The notes beneath the pieces were generated by a model, which saw nothing but the letters and a program-made list of their open reading frames with translations, was not told the origin of the DNA and ran no database searches. Both the position numbers and the translations under genes were made by a program. From Microplitis mediator (Eukaryota > Arthropoda > Insecta > Hymenoptera > Braconidae): a stretch of 64,000 nucleotides of DNA. The DNA lies in contig NC_079972.1 in NCBI RefSeq assembly GCF_029852145.1, forward strand, positions 8,609,486 through 8,673,485, read 5' to 3'. This document shows positions 1-10,524 of this stretch, piece by piece (position 1 is the first letter of the stretch; every line of letters starts with the position of its first letter).

Positions 1-720
1 AAGCGATTGTTTCATGTTTGTTGACGAGTTCTTCAACATTTCTAATGATTTTTATCGGTCAATTTATAGATGGCGTTCATATGTGTCCAGTTTTTCGGCT
101 TCCTATGTAATGGAGTCACATCTCACACTTGTCTACTATCGGTAAATGTTACTTGTATCAATTTCGAAGGTTTTAGACCTCTAATTATACTTTTTCTGAG
201 CCTGTGGTAACTAGTTACCCCATGTGGCCGCTAAGAGTTAAGTTTCTGTCGAATCATGCTTCATAAATAATTTTATTACAATTAGCGTTAAAACCTAGAA
301 CTAATCGATATTTCAGCTGCCGAATTCCATCAATCATCTTAGAAAAATTAATTGAATTTACTTCAATAAACAATTCAAAATTTAAAATTTTCAGTCACCG
401 AATTTATTACATCTGATTTGAGAACTGAAAAAATTTTTTAATAATAATTTTTTAACACTTTTTTAACTCGTTGATAAAAATATTTGAAAATGTACGAAAA
501 ACAATAAAAAAATCAATAATTTACTAAAAACAAAAAATATTTAAAATTTTAATCAATTTATTTTTAAAAATCTCATTATAAATTTCATTTTGATTTATTC
601 CAATTTTACATCTCGTTTATATCATTATACGAAATTCCATTCAAATGCATTTTCTAAAGTGATTGCAGTTTCTATCTTATTATTTATATTTTTTTTTTAT
701 AGCCTTTTTCTTATCCACGA
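1..720. other. A/T-rich non-coding sequence
   Basis: I see no open frame, repeat unit or RNA gene here. The stretch is dominated by A and T homopolymer runs, especially from 430 to 620, and looks like ordinary intergenic or intronic insect sequence. Confidence 0.6.
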
Positions 721-1200
721 GTACTTAAGTCGTCTCAGTTTGTGCCTGAGGCGTTCACCTTGATTGGATTTTCATCGCGACCGCTTGCATAAAGCATTTC
801 GTTTCACCTCAACTCGTCTGAGTCTGCCTCAGAGAAGATGCACTTTTGTATTTTCTATCCCTTTTTTTATATCCTTTCAGCCTACCACCAGCACCACCAC
901 TATTACACACACTACCATTACCACAACTACACACAACTAAACTCTTATATCAGTGTTTACAGAGCCCTCAGAACCCTCACAAACCCTCATACCACTTCCA
1001 CCATTACAACAACCATGTCTGTCAGCTCTATCCCTCTTTTTTATTTTTCTGCTTACCTCGACCCAACTCTTTCTCATCTGGGTCGACTCTGATCATTCGT
1101 GTAGTAGTTATACTCGTGTATTTGGTACTCCACTACCCCTTATTTACGTCCGGTACTGCTAGAGATGCAAAACTAGAGCAATTGGTCGTCTATATAACCT
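721..1200 (+). other. CT-rich, more complex island; possible untranslated exon or cis-regulatory segment
   Basis: This segment is clearly less A/T-rich than its flanks. Plus-strand frames of 84, 118 and 69 codons overlap in different frames from about 838, so the openness reflects pyrimidine-rich composition rather than coding constraint. The frame from the ATG at 838 is rich in His and Tyr because of CAC/TAC triplets. A pyrimidine tract ending in TTTCAG at 871-880 resembles a 3' splice acceptor. No domain or signal is recognisable. It could be an untranslated exon, a regulatory element or an old insertion. Confidence 0.25.
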
Positions 1201-1329
1201 AAAAAATTATATCAATATTTTAACATTTTATTATCCTACCTACATTCCCTACTTTTTTATCTTCATTTATTTCTACCAAACTTTCAATATAATTACATTC
1301 GAATATTAATACCAGCTTTTAGGTTAACC

Positions 1330-1330
<1 letters not shown>

Positions 1331-1411
<81 letters not shown>
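1331..1411. repeat. (AAT)n microsatellite
   Basis: An uninterrupted run of 27 AAT/ATA trinucleotides, 81 bp. It is a pure simple sequence repeat and probably length-polymorphic. Confidence 0.98.
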
Positions 1412-1412
<1 letters not shown>

Positions 1413-1880
1413 CAAGTTCAATTTAACAAATTTAATAACTTAAAATTATCTCTTTCAGCAAATGAGATGTTTTTATTGTTATCTTTAACCTCAATATATT
1501 TACATTTTACATAAAACTTATACTATAAAATTCAACATGCTTCCAAGAAGGTTTCAGCTTATTTTTTATTTATATCATCCCTTTTGATATATAGCGATAA
1601 ATTTTCAGGTGCGTCACAGTAAAATTTATCGTCTAGTAGAAATTATTTTATCTTACGTTCAAAAAGAACTTGATGCTACTTCAATTTAACTAAAAAATTA
1701 AAAATTTTATTGTTACAAATCGCAAGTTCAAATCTTGGGTTCGAAACAGTAAATTTTTTTTTCCATTTCTATATTTTATTTGTTTCATAAAATTTAAGGT
1801 TATGACGCGGTAAAACCTGCTCTATGTCTTCATATTTTATGTCGGTAAGGCTCGATTAATTTTTATAGCAGAGTAAAATT
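1412..1880. other. A/T-rich non-coding sequence
   Basis: No gene or repeat family is recognised. The short phrase TTCAAATCTTGGGTTCGAA near 1728 recalls a tRNA B box, but no A box or cloverleaf can be built around it. Confidence 0.5.
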
Positions 1881-1893
1881 GGAGAATTCAAAA

Positions 1894-2075
1894 GTGCACA
1901 CTTCAAACGTTCATATTATATTTTTAATAATCAATTTAGTTTTATAAATGATCGAAGTGATTATTCCTCCTTTGTATCCTAAATTTTTTTTTTCCATTTA
2001 ACGATTAAGGTTACCGAAACCTGGATTTTTAATTTGGCGACAGTAGAGCACTGCGCTTCGCGTTCGAGGTGTGCA
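1894..2075. mobile_element. Short inverted-repeat element, GTGCACAC(C/T)TC ends
   Basis: The left end GTGCACACTTCAAACG (1894) is the inverted counterpart of the right end CGTTCGAGGTGTGC (to about 2074). The hexamer AGAATT lies near both ends (about 1884 and 2074), a possible target duplication. A longer relative with the same ends lies at 25177-25849, and matching right ends lie at 29570-29585 and about 4340-4362. There is no open frame, so it is non-autonomous. The transposon superfamily is not determinable. Confidence 0.5.
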
Positions 2076-2129
2076 GAATTAGCTTCACCATATTAATAGT
2101 AGAAATGATTTATATTAGTATACATTCTA

Positions 2130-2625
2130 TACTTTGATTTGGCTTGAATAATCAGAGCGCCTAAAGGCTCGGAAAATAGAAAATTCATCAGGGACTGAAC
2201 AAGCAGATAATAGCCTGTTGGGAATCCGAAAGATGGAACAAGTGGAGGAAGCCTTTTCCATAGGGTATAGGGAAAAGTTGCGTCCCACCACTTATCCATA
2301 AGCAACCATGTTGACCAGCGCTGGGAGAATGGTACCACCGGGAGCCTTTCCAAACCCACTTCGACCAGAGTCTATCTATTTCCTGAGATGGTAGTAGTGT
2401 TTGGCCCACAAAGGTAGGACTCGTGGTGGCTGTGGTTAGATACCACGCGCAATGAGGATTTTTGATTATACCTACGATTAATGTCCACTTTAGTCGTCAC
2501 TCGATTATATTTTTTGACTAAGAGTGTTGTCTGGGTCGGAAGATGGGGATGACCCCGTAACGCGTGTATGCCCAAAAGGGTGAGGCAATGGCCTCCTGTA
2601 AAACAGAGGTGAATTTCGGTCCTGT
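2130..2625. other. GC-elevated island, possible transposon or gene relic
   Basis: About 500 bp of complex sequence stands out from the A/T flanks. The minus strand holds overlapping 88-, 73- and 67-codon frames in different phases, which suggests a decayed coding relic or a structured non-coding sequence rather than a gene. The right edge contains two small hairpins, GAGGC-AATG-GCCTC and CTGT-AAA-ACAG (2580-2615). The minus-strand peptide around 2200-2350 is rich in Trp, Leu and Pro but matches no family I know. Confidence 0.25.
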
Positions 2626-2687
2626 CACATTAATTAATTAGTACACATGCTATCGAGTCTTATTTTACAATGCGCATGTTAAAAATT

Positions 2688-2929
2688 TAGATGTTTACTA
2701 CACGCAGAGAAATTTTTAGTAATTTACCCAAAGAGTTTGATACTGTGAGGACATGTGGTAAATATATAAATTTTTGCCATGCACATTGTAAAATATACTA
2801 CTCGATAGGATATAAATGAAGTGCGATTTCTACCAACAACATAGTAAAAATTTACTTACTGGTTAGATATCCTTACAGTACCAAACTTTATGGGTAATTT
2901 TTGCTCAAAACTTCTTTGCGTCTAGATGT
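2688..2929. mobile_element. MITE, CGCAGAGAA-terminal family, copy 1
   Basis: The left end ACACGCAGAGAAATTTTTAG (about 2699) is inverted at the right end, which finishes in TTCTTTGCGT near 2921. The body shares TTTGATACTGTGAGGACATG and long further stretches with 15917-16142. TAGATGT occurs at 2688-2694 and again at 2923-2929, a candidate target duplication. There is no coding capacity. Confidence 0.7.
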
Positions 2930-2985
2930 CTTCACAATACTAAAGTCATTGGGTAATTTTTACTAAAGAATTCTTTGAGGAAGAA
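2930..2985. repeat. Duplicated right end of the preceding MITE
   Basis: The segment CTTCACAATAC...GGGTAATTTTTACTAAAGAATTCTTTG repeats the last 55 bp of the element to its left with substitutions. Either the right end was tandemly duplicated or a second copy was truncated. Confidence 0.55.
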
Positions 2986-3046
2986 AGGTTCGTCAACTGT
3001 TGTGTCCTGAAACTAGCATTCAGTGGATAGAATAGAAAATATAGAT

Positions 3047-4010
3047 TAGACTGGGCCAAAACAATTGACTATTTTTTTTTTTCATAGCTATATCGAAAAT
3101 ATTATTCAGGATGACAAAAAAAAAATTTCATGAAAGTTTGAGTCCTTAATATTAATTTTAAGAGGTCTATCATCGCAATTTTTAATTTTAATTCATAATT
3201 TGATGTTTTACGTCAGAACTGCTAAAACATTGGAGAAAAAAAAATTCATTTCCACTTTTTCTTATGTAAAATTAAATTCCCTACAAAAAAGGTCTGATTA
3301 AAAATTTTCGTCAGACAAGCCGTTTCCGATTAATTAAGCTTAACAAATTGATATATTTTTTCGATTTAACATTTTTACTTTTGAATTTTGTAACTGACAA
3401 ATCAATAAATATCTAATAAAGACCATGACAGATTTTCGAAAGAAATTTAAGGCTCTACAAAAAAGGCCTCTTAACATATTTTGCTAAATTCACTCCTTCG
3501 AAAGTTATTTACGTTATTGAAATCGTTTTGACTCAAATTCAACCTTGAATAACTTTCGAAGGAGTGAATTTAGCAAAAAATGTTAAGAGGCCTTTTTTGT
3601 AGAGCATTAAATTTCCTTTAAGAATCTGTCATGATCTTTTTTAGATATTTCTTGATTTGTCAGTTACAAAATTCAAAAGTAAAAATGTTAAATCGAAAAA
3701 ATATATCAATTTATTAAGCTCAATTAATCGGAAACGGCTTGTCTGACGAAAATTTTCAATCAGACCTTTTTTGTAGGGAATTCAATTTTACATAAGAAAA
3801 AGTGGAAATGAATTTTTTTTACTCCAATGTTTTAGCAGTTCTGACGTAAAACATCAAAATATGAATTAAAATTAAAAATTGCGATGATAGACCTCTTATC
3901 ATTAATATTAAGGACTCAAACTTTCATGAAATTTTTTTTTTGTCATCCTGAATAATATTTTCGATATAGCTATGAAAAAAAAAAATAGTCAATTGTTTTG
4001 GCCCAGTCTA
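3047..4010. mobile_element. 964-bp long-hairpin (foldback) element
   Basis: Arms 3047-3509 and 3548-4010 are inverted copies of each other, 463 bp each, with a spacer of only 38 bp. The termini are TAGACTGGGCCAAAAC and GTTTTGGCCCAGTCTA. Matching runs the whole length, with scattered mismatches and one-base indels. TATAGAT precedes the left end (3040-3046) and recurs after the right end (4012-4018) with one extra T between, which suggests a 7-bp target duplication. No open frame exists, so it depends on a transposase elsewhere. If transcribed, the RNA would form a very long duplex. Confidence 0.85.
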
Positions 4011-4019
4011 TTATAGATA

Positions 4020-4640
4020 CAAAAAAATGGATTTAGTATATTTCCATCAAGTCACTGGTTTTAGCTGTAATAATGTATTTGAAAACATTGAAAAGAACGG
4101 CAGAAGTGACATTTAGAAGGGTTCTATTCTGTACGATTTTGAAAATAATTATCAAAGAAATCAAGTCAATTCATTAAGTTTTTCGTGAGTTATCGTGTTT
4201 ATACATTTTTTTTTAACCACAGAGATTAATACACTGAAAAAAATTATAAATCTGCGGTGTGGTGTGAAAGATCTGGTGTTAAAATTTTTAACACTGCTGC
4301 ATATGACCTCAAGGTAATGAGAATAGAGCCCACCGAACCGCTTCGCATTTGAGGCGTACAATAAAGATTAAGGAAACTTTAAAATCCCCCATTAGTCAAT
4401 TTTTACTAAAATAATTAATTAATTAATAACTAATAATCAATTATTGACATTCAGTTTTAATAACTATCGTATGAGCCATCAAATTTCACATAAAATTTGG
4501 AGACTATAGAAATAAATGTAGTCGAATAGTTAGAAGCAGCAGTAGATACGCCGTAGACAGAGAATGCAAAAACCGGCGGCAAAGTCCGAATAAAATAGTA
4601 GTATCCAACCACTGCTGTCAGTCTGTCTAATTTTTTTTTA
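4020..4640. other. Mixed repeat debris and A/T-rich sequence
   Basis: An ACACTGAAAAA...GGTGTTAAAA motif pair at 4231-4290 recurs in similar form at 27954-28030. The string CCGCTTCGCATTTGAGGCGT near 4338 is a diverged right end of the GTGCACACCTC family. The remainder is plain A/T-rich sequence with poly-T. Confidence 0.4.
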
Positions 4641-4679
4641 ATTTTAATTTTTTTATTTGAATTTTCTGGCGACGACCTT

Positions 4680-4880
4680 TCACCGCCGTTGGTATACTCG
4701 AGTGAGTCGAGAGGACAAAACCAAGTTAACAAGTTCGAGTTTAACAATGCACGACCGATGGGCGTAGAGCTTGCCACTTGGAGAAAACCGGGCATCCTCA
4801 GGTTCTACTACTCTACTCGTGAAGATGAGTTTCCTGTACGCTTCTAGGTTGCCCTTGTTTATATATCTATGCACATGTAA
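4680..4880 (+). other. Complex island, diverged relative of 7880-8030
   Basis: A GC-richer block sits in A/T-rich flanks. The 41-bp core near 4724 shares AGTTAACAAG and TTTAACAATGCA with 7946-7986, about 32 identical positions of 41 by eye, in the same orientation. Both copies are followed within about 150 bp by a TATATCTATG-like tract. Minus-strand frames of 112 and 64 codons overlap here in different phases and are not convincing coding sequence. It may be an old duplicated regulatory block or a rare repeat. Confidence 0.3.
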
Positions 4881-6810
4881 AGAGAAAGAGAGTTAGCAGT
4901 TACAGCTAACAAAATGAACTGGTGCACACTCTTGCTCTATTTGAGCTTTAGCAATCTCCAAATGTGTGAGTTTCTATATACGTTACTGTACACTGTGTAC
5001 ATAAAATGTATATATTATATACATATATATAAGGGTATATTCGTGTCTGTATGCTCAACCACTTGTACTTCTGACTCTCGGGAATTTTTTTCTACCGACT
5101 CATTCCGGTAAATTGAACCAAGTTATATTGGCTTGTAACGAGTGAAACTCGCAATCATTTTTAGCTACTTTATTTTTGCCATTTACGAATTTTTTTCAAC
5201 CTACAAATGAACAAAAAATAAAAAAAAAATATATATATATATACCAAATGAAGAAGTTGAAGAAGCTTTTTATGTTTGATTTTCATGAAATGTACGTGGG
5301 TAAAATGGCGATGATGAAATTTTAATTACAGAATAGTTCGACAGTTATTGAATACAAAAAACTTTTTTTTATTAAAAAAATTTTGAAATTACTTTGACGT
5401 CTTTTGTTGAAACATATTGTTTTAAAAAATTTGTTTTTGATGAAAAAAGTTCAATCAAAACATAAAAAAATTTTCAATTTAAAAATAAAACTTTCTTTTT
5501 TATTAATAAAATTTTTTTTGTCGTTCAAAAAAAAATGTCATTTATTTGGTTAAAATGGGTTGACTTGAACGAGATTAATAGACTTTATCATGTAAGAAAC
5601 TTTTCAACTCGGCGTTACTTTTTTATTTATTTATTTATTGACTTTTATTGTTTATTTTTATGGAATATTCAGAATCTCATTTCGAGAATATTTAATTTTG
5701 TTTTTTCGTCCTTCTATTTCATTAACTGATTAAAAAAAAAAAATGTCTTATCACGATAACTAAAAGTTCGCTTTTTTTATTTCACTTTCTCTCGTCTTCG
5801 ATAATCGATTCGAAATGTTTTTTATCTGGTAGCCGCAAGTGTCAAGTAGGTTTAGAATTCCGATTCAATAGATAAATTATATCCACGTAATTCTACCGTA
5901 ATCTTTAACGTCCATTAAAAAAATGCAAATGTATTTCTATTTTTATTTTATTTTTATTCAAATCAATAAAAGTAATTACTTATTCTCTCAACCATAAAAA
6001 CATCAGTTCTAATTGTTAACAATTCATAAAAAAATTGTAATGTGTAAATGCGTAAACTTCAAAGGCTCTTGCTATAATGAAAATGTCAATTTGAATTTGA
6101 ATGAAACATTAAATAACGTGATAAACAAAATTATCAATCAATCAATTAATTAAATGAATAAATAAACCATACGGCGAGAAAAAAAAATTTTTTCTATCCA
6201 TACAGATAAAAAAAAAGTGTATAATTTAATCTTTCATTACACTGACATCGTTTGCTCTGTTTGTATACGTCTGTACATTCGTATATCTGTACTCACGATA
6301 ACGCCCAAAATACAAAATAAATCGATTTAATTCCGATAGCATTAGCTTTAGATTATCGTAAAATAAAACCCTATTGAATTTCATTATTGAAATCCTTCTT
6401 GTTAATATTATAATACATAAATTTATGAAATATCAACATATTCGATCACAATTACAAGCTGACGTTTATAATTATTTATTTTTATTCAACACTTCGTGCG
6501 TCAAATGTTGGCAATTAATTATCAAGAATTTTCTACTTATTTTCTCAGTACGATGAAAAATTCAAATGTATTCTGATGTGAGTTAGTATTTTAATTGTAA
6601 TTTTCTATTCAAAAATACGCTCACAGCTTCCCACACTATAAAATTGAAATTAACTGGTTCCAATTGGGCTAAAACATTAAAATTAATAGAGATATCGTTA
6701 ACAAAAAAATTCCAAAAAAGTCTTTTTTCAAAAAACATCAGAATTGTTGAATTGATTGACTATCAAAATTTCTTTGGAGTTAGAGTAAAAAACTGCATTG
6801 AATGCCGCAT
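4881..6810. other. A/T-rich non-coding sequence
   Basis: Nothing gene-like is visible. A small complex patch at 5040-5110 has CT-rich sequence. From 5180 to 5760 there are many A/T homopolymer tracts. Open frames of 60 to 65 codons here are rich in Tyr, Phe, Ile and Asn, as expected from composition. Confidence 0.55.
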
Positions 6811-6812
6811 TG

Positions 6813-6963
6813 CTCTCTAAAAATGAATTAGTGACAATCACTATTTGGCATTGAATAGTCACTTATTGCCAGTGAAAAGTATACCAGTATTTTAACTACG
6901 GACATACTTTTTACTAGTAAGCAGAGAAAAGTCACTATTTTCACTATTTCAAATTTCAGAGAG
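6813..6963. mobile_element. MITE, CTCTCTAAA-terminal family, copy 1
   Basis: The left end CTCTCTAAAAATGAATTAGTG pairs with a right end of ATTTCAGAGAG. TG lies immediately outside both ends (6811-6812 and 6964-6965), consistent with a 2-bp target duplication. The interior repeats short GTGAATA/TTCACTA blocks. Related copies are at 31686, 34701, 35184, 35336, 45447 and 57534. Confidence 0.65.
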
Positions 6964-7870
6964 TGGACACCAAAATCGGTTAATTAGTTAAAAAAATTCA
7001 GAAGATAACAATTAACCTGATGTTTCGAATTATTTCAAGTATTTTGATTTTTTGTAGAACAAAGCAAAAAAACCAATGTATGAATGAGTATTTTCGACGA
7101 GCTAGAAAATGTATTCACGATACTGTTTTTAAGCTCAAGAAGTTCGAAAACAACGTGGTTTTGTGGCTGGCCTGAGAAGTCAACCGTTTTCCAGATTATT
7201 TCTATTATTTTGTTACTCTAAAAAATTCAATTTAATTAATATGTGTTGCTATTTTAATGAGCAATTACGTAAAGTATTTATGTACATTTAAGATTTAAGT
7301 TTATTTTTTAAATTACCGGCTTATGAAATAAAAATTAGAAGTCATTTCCTTTCTTTATGATGCAAATTATTTCCTGCTATTATTACCTAGACAAATTCAA
7401 AAAACTGTATTACGAGCTGAGTGAAACATGTATTTTCTTTTTTAACAATACACTAAATTAATTAATACATCTCTTGACGGAAATAATTTACGGTAATATG
7501 ATAAAGCGCGAAAAATTTACGGTGCTAAGTAGGACTAAATCACCAAAAATACTGTACATAAAATGCTGGTAAATAACGAGCTTGAAACATATTTTTCATT
7601 TTCAAATAATGTTCATAAGGTTATAAGAACAAATATAAAAAGAATAACGTTTAATTTTTTCCGGTAATGAGAAATCGTAAAAAATTAAAATTAAAATGAA
7701 CATTAACAATGAAAATAATAAGTATGGAAAAGAATAAAAAATCTTTTATGCTTCACAATCTCATTATTCAGCGTGTAAATGCAACTAAAAAGTTATTTCA
7801 GCTGTTCATTTACAGGCTGAGTATGCAGTGTTGAAAATCAGAAACAAAGACGATAGTATAATAAGAACGA
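6964..7870. other. A/T-rich sequence with one dispersed-repeat fragment
   Basis: At 7143-7200 the phrase GGCTGGCCTGAGAAGTCAACCG matches, in parts, repeat fragments at 29345, 40385 (inverse) and 54755. The rest shows no gene or repeat that I recognise. Confidence 0.45.
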
Positions 7871-7879
7871 CCTTTACTC

Positions 7880-8030
7880 ATTCTCCTGAGAAAGCTGACT
7901 CCGCAATTGCGCGTGTTCAACCTTAGCAAAGCTACAGGGCAAAACTTTCAGTTAACAAGATCGCTTTTAACAATGCAACACCGACGAGTACTCTATGTCT
8001 CATCTCTTCTCTCATTCGTTTCTGACTTTT
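7880..8030 (+). other. Complex island, diverged relative of 4680-4880
   Basis: The core at 7946-7986 shares AGTTAACAAG and TTTAACAATGCA with the block at 4724, in the same orientation. An 82-codon frame (7907-8155) crosses it, starting from a non-ATG codon and ending in a Phe/Tyr-rich tail, so it is probably not coding. Confidence 0.3.
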
Positions 8031-8865
8031 CACTTAATATATTTATATATCTATATATTTATGCATCTGCAGATATAATTATACTATTTTTTTTCAATTA
8101 TTTATTTATTTCTGTACTATGTTCATATTTTTTTCAAGTTCAACATCCATTTTAATTTCTCATTACCGCGTAAATCGAAAAGCTTCGTATTCTCCGTCAA
8201 TATTTATCGAACCATTGAGAAATCAGAAGGCAAGAGATAAATATAAATAGAAACTTAAAAATAAAAAAAAAATAAAACATTTCAAACAATTGGGAAGAAA
8301 TACTACTCTTGGCAAAGTAAAAATTAGATCGTCATCGATTTGAAAATTTTGTTTATAACAAAACAGTTTGTATCCACAAATAATTGCATAAAAAAGAAAT
8401 AAGCAATGATGTGACGTGAAGTGTGAGAAATTAAAGAAAAAAAGTTTCAGATAATCACCTTTAATTTGATAAAAAAACATTTATTTCACTCTATAGAGAT
8501 AATTTTCTATTAAACATAGCGTATTTCTTTAGTAATTTTGAGGATTCAGAACAGATTAACGAAAAATTGAAGCGACTTTAAATTTAGTACAATTCAGAAG
8601 TACATTGAACTTTGAAAATATTTGACAACTCTTGTGCTTTGGTAGTTATTTAAAAAATAACAGTCCATTGAGTGAAAAACCCAGAAAAAGTAACATTTTA
8701 GCACTTTTTCCAAACCAATAGTGAAGATGGTGGTTATTATTATTTTCTCAAGTATGGGTGTAACGTTACATTTTGTAACGCTTATAATTGTATCAAGAAC
8801 TCCAAAAAAGAGTCCAATATCATCATAAAAATTCCGAGTAATGAAAATGAGTATGGGCAACGAGT
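8031..8865. other. A/T-rich non-coding sequence
   Basis: I see nothing specific. Minus-strand frames of 85 and 88 codons are low-complexity and rich in Phe, Ile and Tyr. Confidence 0.5.
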
Positions 8866-8869
8866 TAGT

Positions 8870-9260
8870 GTATTGTGTTTCTTGGTGTACAGTAATGGGT
8901 ATGTGTGAGCATGGATGGGTATAGTGGTATTTAATGTGAAGTTAAGTTTACGGTACGTGTATGATTATTAGAGTTTTGAAGTACGATTGAGTGGTGTGAA
9001 TGGATAAGAGTAAACCCATCTGGCAAGTCCAACTGAGTCGCGGATAATGGACAAGATAACGGGCCTCTCGACCGGCGCTGACGCCTAGATCTGGAGCTTA
9101 GAACTTTAGGTGACGTGGAGACTGCAGAAGAATGACGAAGAGTTGCGATTTCTAACACCGATTCTTAAGCTCGAATGCTAAACCCTACGTTGATGACTAT
9201 TTATCGGTAAATTAGGACTCACGGCCACTGTGAACCCCTGGCAAGGAATGAAACAAAATG
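8870..9260. other. GC-elevated non-repetitive island
   Basis: The left half is GT-rich on the plus strand; the right half (9030-9260) is balanced and unique. A 75-codon minus-strand frame (8931-9158) holds a run of Ser/Arg residues about a third of the way in and no recognisable domain. An exon, promoter or enhancer are all possible. No repeat copy of it is seen elsewhere in the window. Confidence 0.25.
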
Positions 9261-10267
9261 ACTTCAGACGAGGTTGAGGTTGAAACTAAGTTATCACATG
9301 ATGCCTAAAATCGTGTATTATCCCTCATCACAGACTGAATTTTTCAATTTTTTATAATTACTTGCATTGAACCTTAGAGTTTTAATGTCTGTTGTCAGTC
9401 AAAGCTATACAATTCAAGACCAATAACGCATGTATTAATTAAACTATTAATTAGATCGGCTAGAATAACTTACGATTATTTTGAGGTTTACGATAATCAA
9501 ATGGAATTCTGTCTGAGTTGAAACAAAATCATAAACTAATTTGATAAGCATAAACTAGAAGCTTTCTGCCTTAGGGAAGTGAATAATGATTTTCAACCTG
9601 TTAAATCACATTGATACCACAGCTTATTTTAACTAACTAATCAAGCATTGAAACTTTAAATTCCAATGTATATGATGTGAAAAAAGTTATGTAAACAATT
9701 TTTCCGACTTACTGAGAATATATTCAAATTTTATTGGCTATCTTTAGATTTTGCTGATAGCGTATTCAGCTGCTTGCTTGAAGTACATACCTCTTCATGT
9801 GTTAAGTCAGTTTAAAGCATATTCCAGAGCATAGCAAAACAAAGACGCAACATATAATAAAAGTACGTGCTATGAGCAGCTAGAGCAAACAGCTGAATAT
9901 CCTATCATATTTCAAACTGAAATCGCTCAACAGTTTGTTTTAGATTCGTATTAAAAACAAATAATTAAAGTAATTGACTTTGATATGGTTATAACAACGA
10001 AAAATTTTATTGAAAGTACATGAGAGCTTTCGGAGCAAAGAATAATTTTTGAAATATTTGTTTTACGGCATTTATTGCGATTATATTCAAACAGTAATTA
10101 AAAAATTTTTCAACCATGTAAAAATAAACGAATACTTTTAAACTTCAAAGTGATATTTTCATCATCATGAGGCGATTTTTTTAGAAAACTAATCCTAGTT
10201 AAAATTGTCTCGATATGTCTTCAATTAAATCAAGACACAGTAAAGGAACTTTTTTTTTTTTTAAGGC
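9261..10267. other. A/T-rich non-coding sequence
   Basis: No feature is seen beyond A/T homopolymers. Confidence 0.5.
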
Positions 10268-10524
10268 ATATACATCGTCTCCTTTCTGGGCAAATCTCGT
10301 AACTGCTAAATTATAATTTTTTCAGAAATCGGTCAAAAAATCTATTTTGTTACACGTGCGTTAAGAGAAATATCAAAATTAAAAGTCTCTCGTACATTCT
10401 GTTATAATTATTTAAATTTGAAGTTTTTTTACGCAATAGTAGTACTAAAGAATGTTTTTCACTCATAATTTTAATTATGAAAAAAATGTAGTTACGAGGT
10501 TTACCCAGAAAGGGGACGATATGT
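10268..10524. mobile_element. 257-bp inverted-repeat element
   Basis: The left arm ACATCGTCTCCTTTCTGGG (10271), continuing into CTCGTAACT, is mirrored at the right end by AGTTACGAGG followed by CCCAGAAAGGGGACGAT. The arms are about 38 bp with few mismatches. The interior is A/T-rich and non-coding. No other copy is seen in this window, and the target duplication is not clear. Confidence 0.6.

Noticed and set aside
838..1202. Overlapping 84-, 118- and 69-codon frames as a gene
   Set aside because: Three frames are open at once in CT-rich sequence, amino-acid content follows the base composition, and no domain is seen.
1710..1755. tRNA gene or tRNA-derived SINE suggested by a TTCGAA phrase
   Set aside because: No A box, no cloverleaf and no pol III terminator in register.
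2055..2075. CGTTCGAGG in the recurring right end as a pol III B box
   Set aside because: It lies at the very end of the elements, no A box is upstream, and it pairs with the left end as a TIR.
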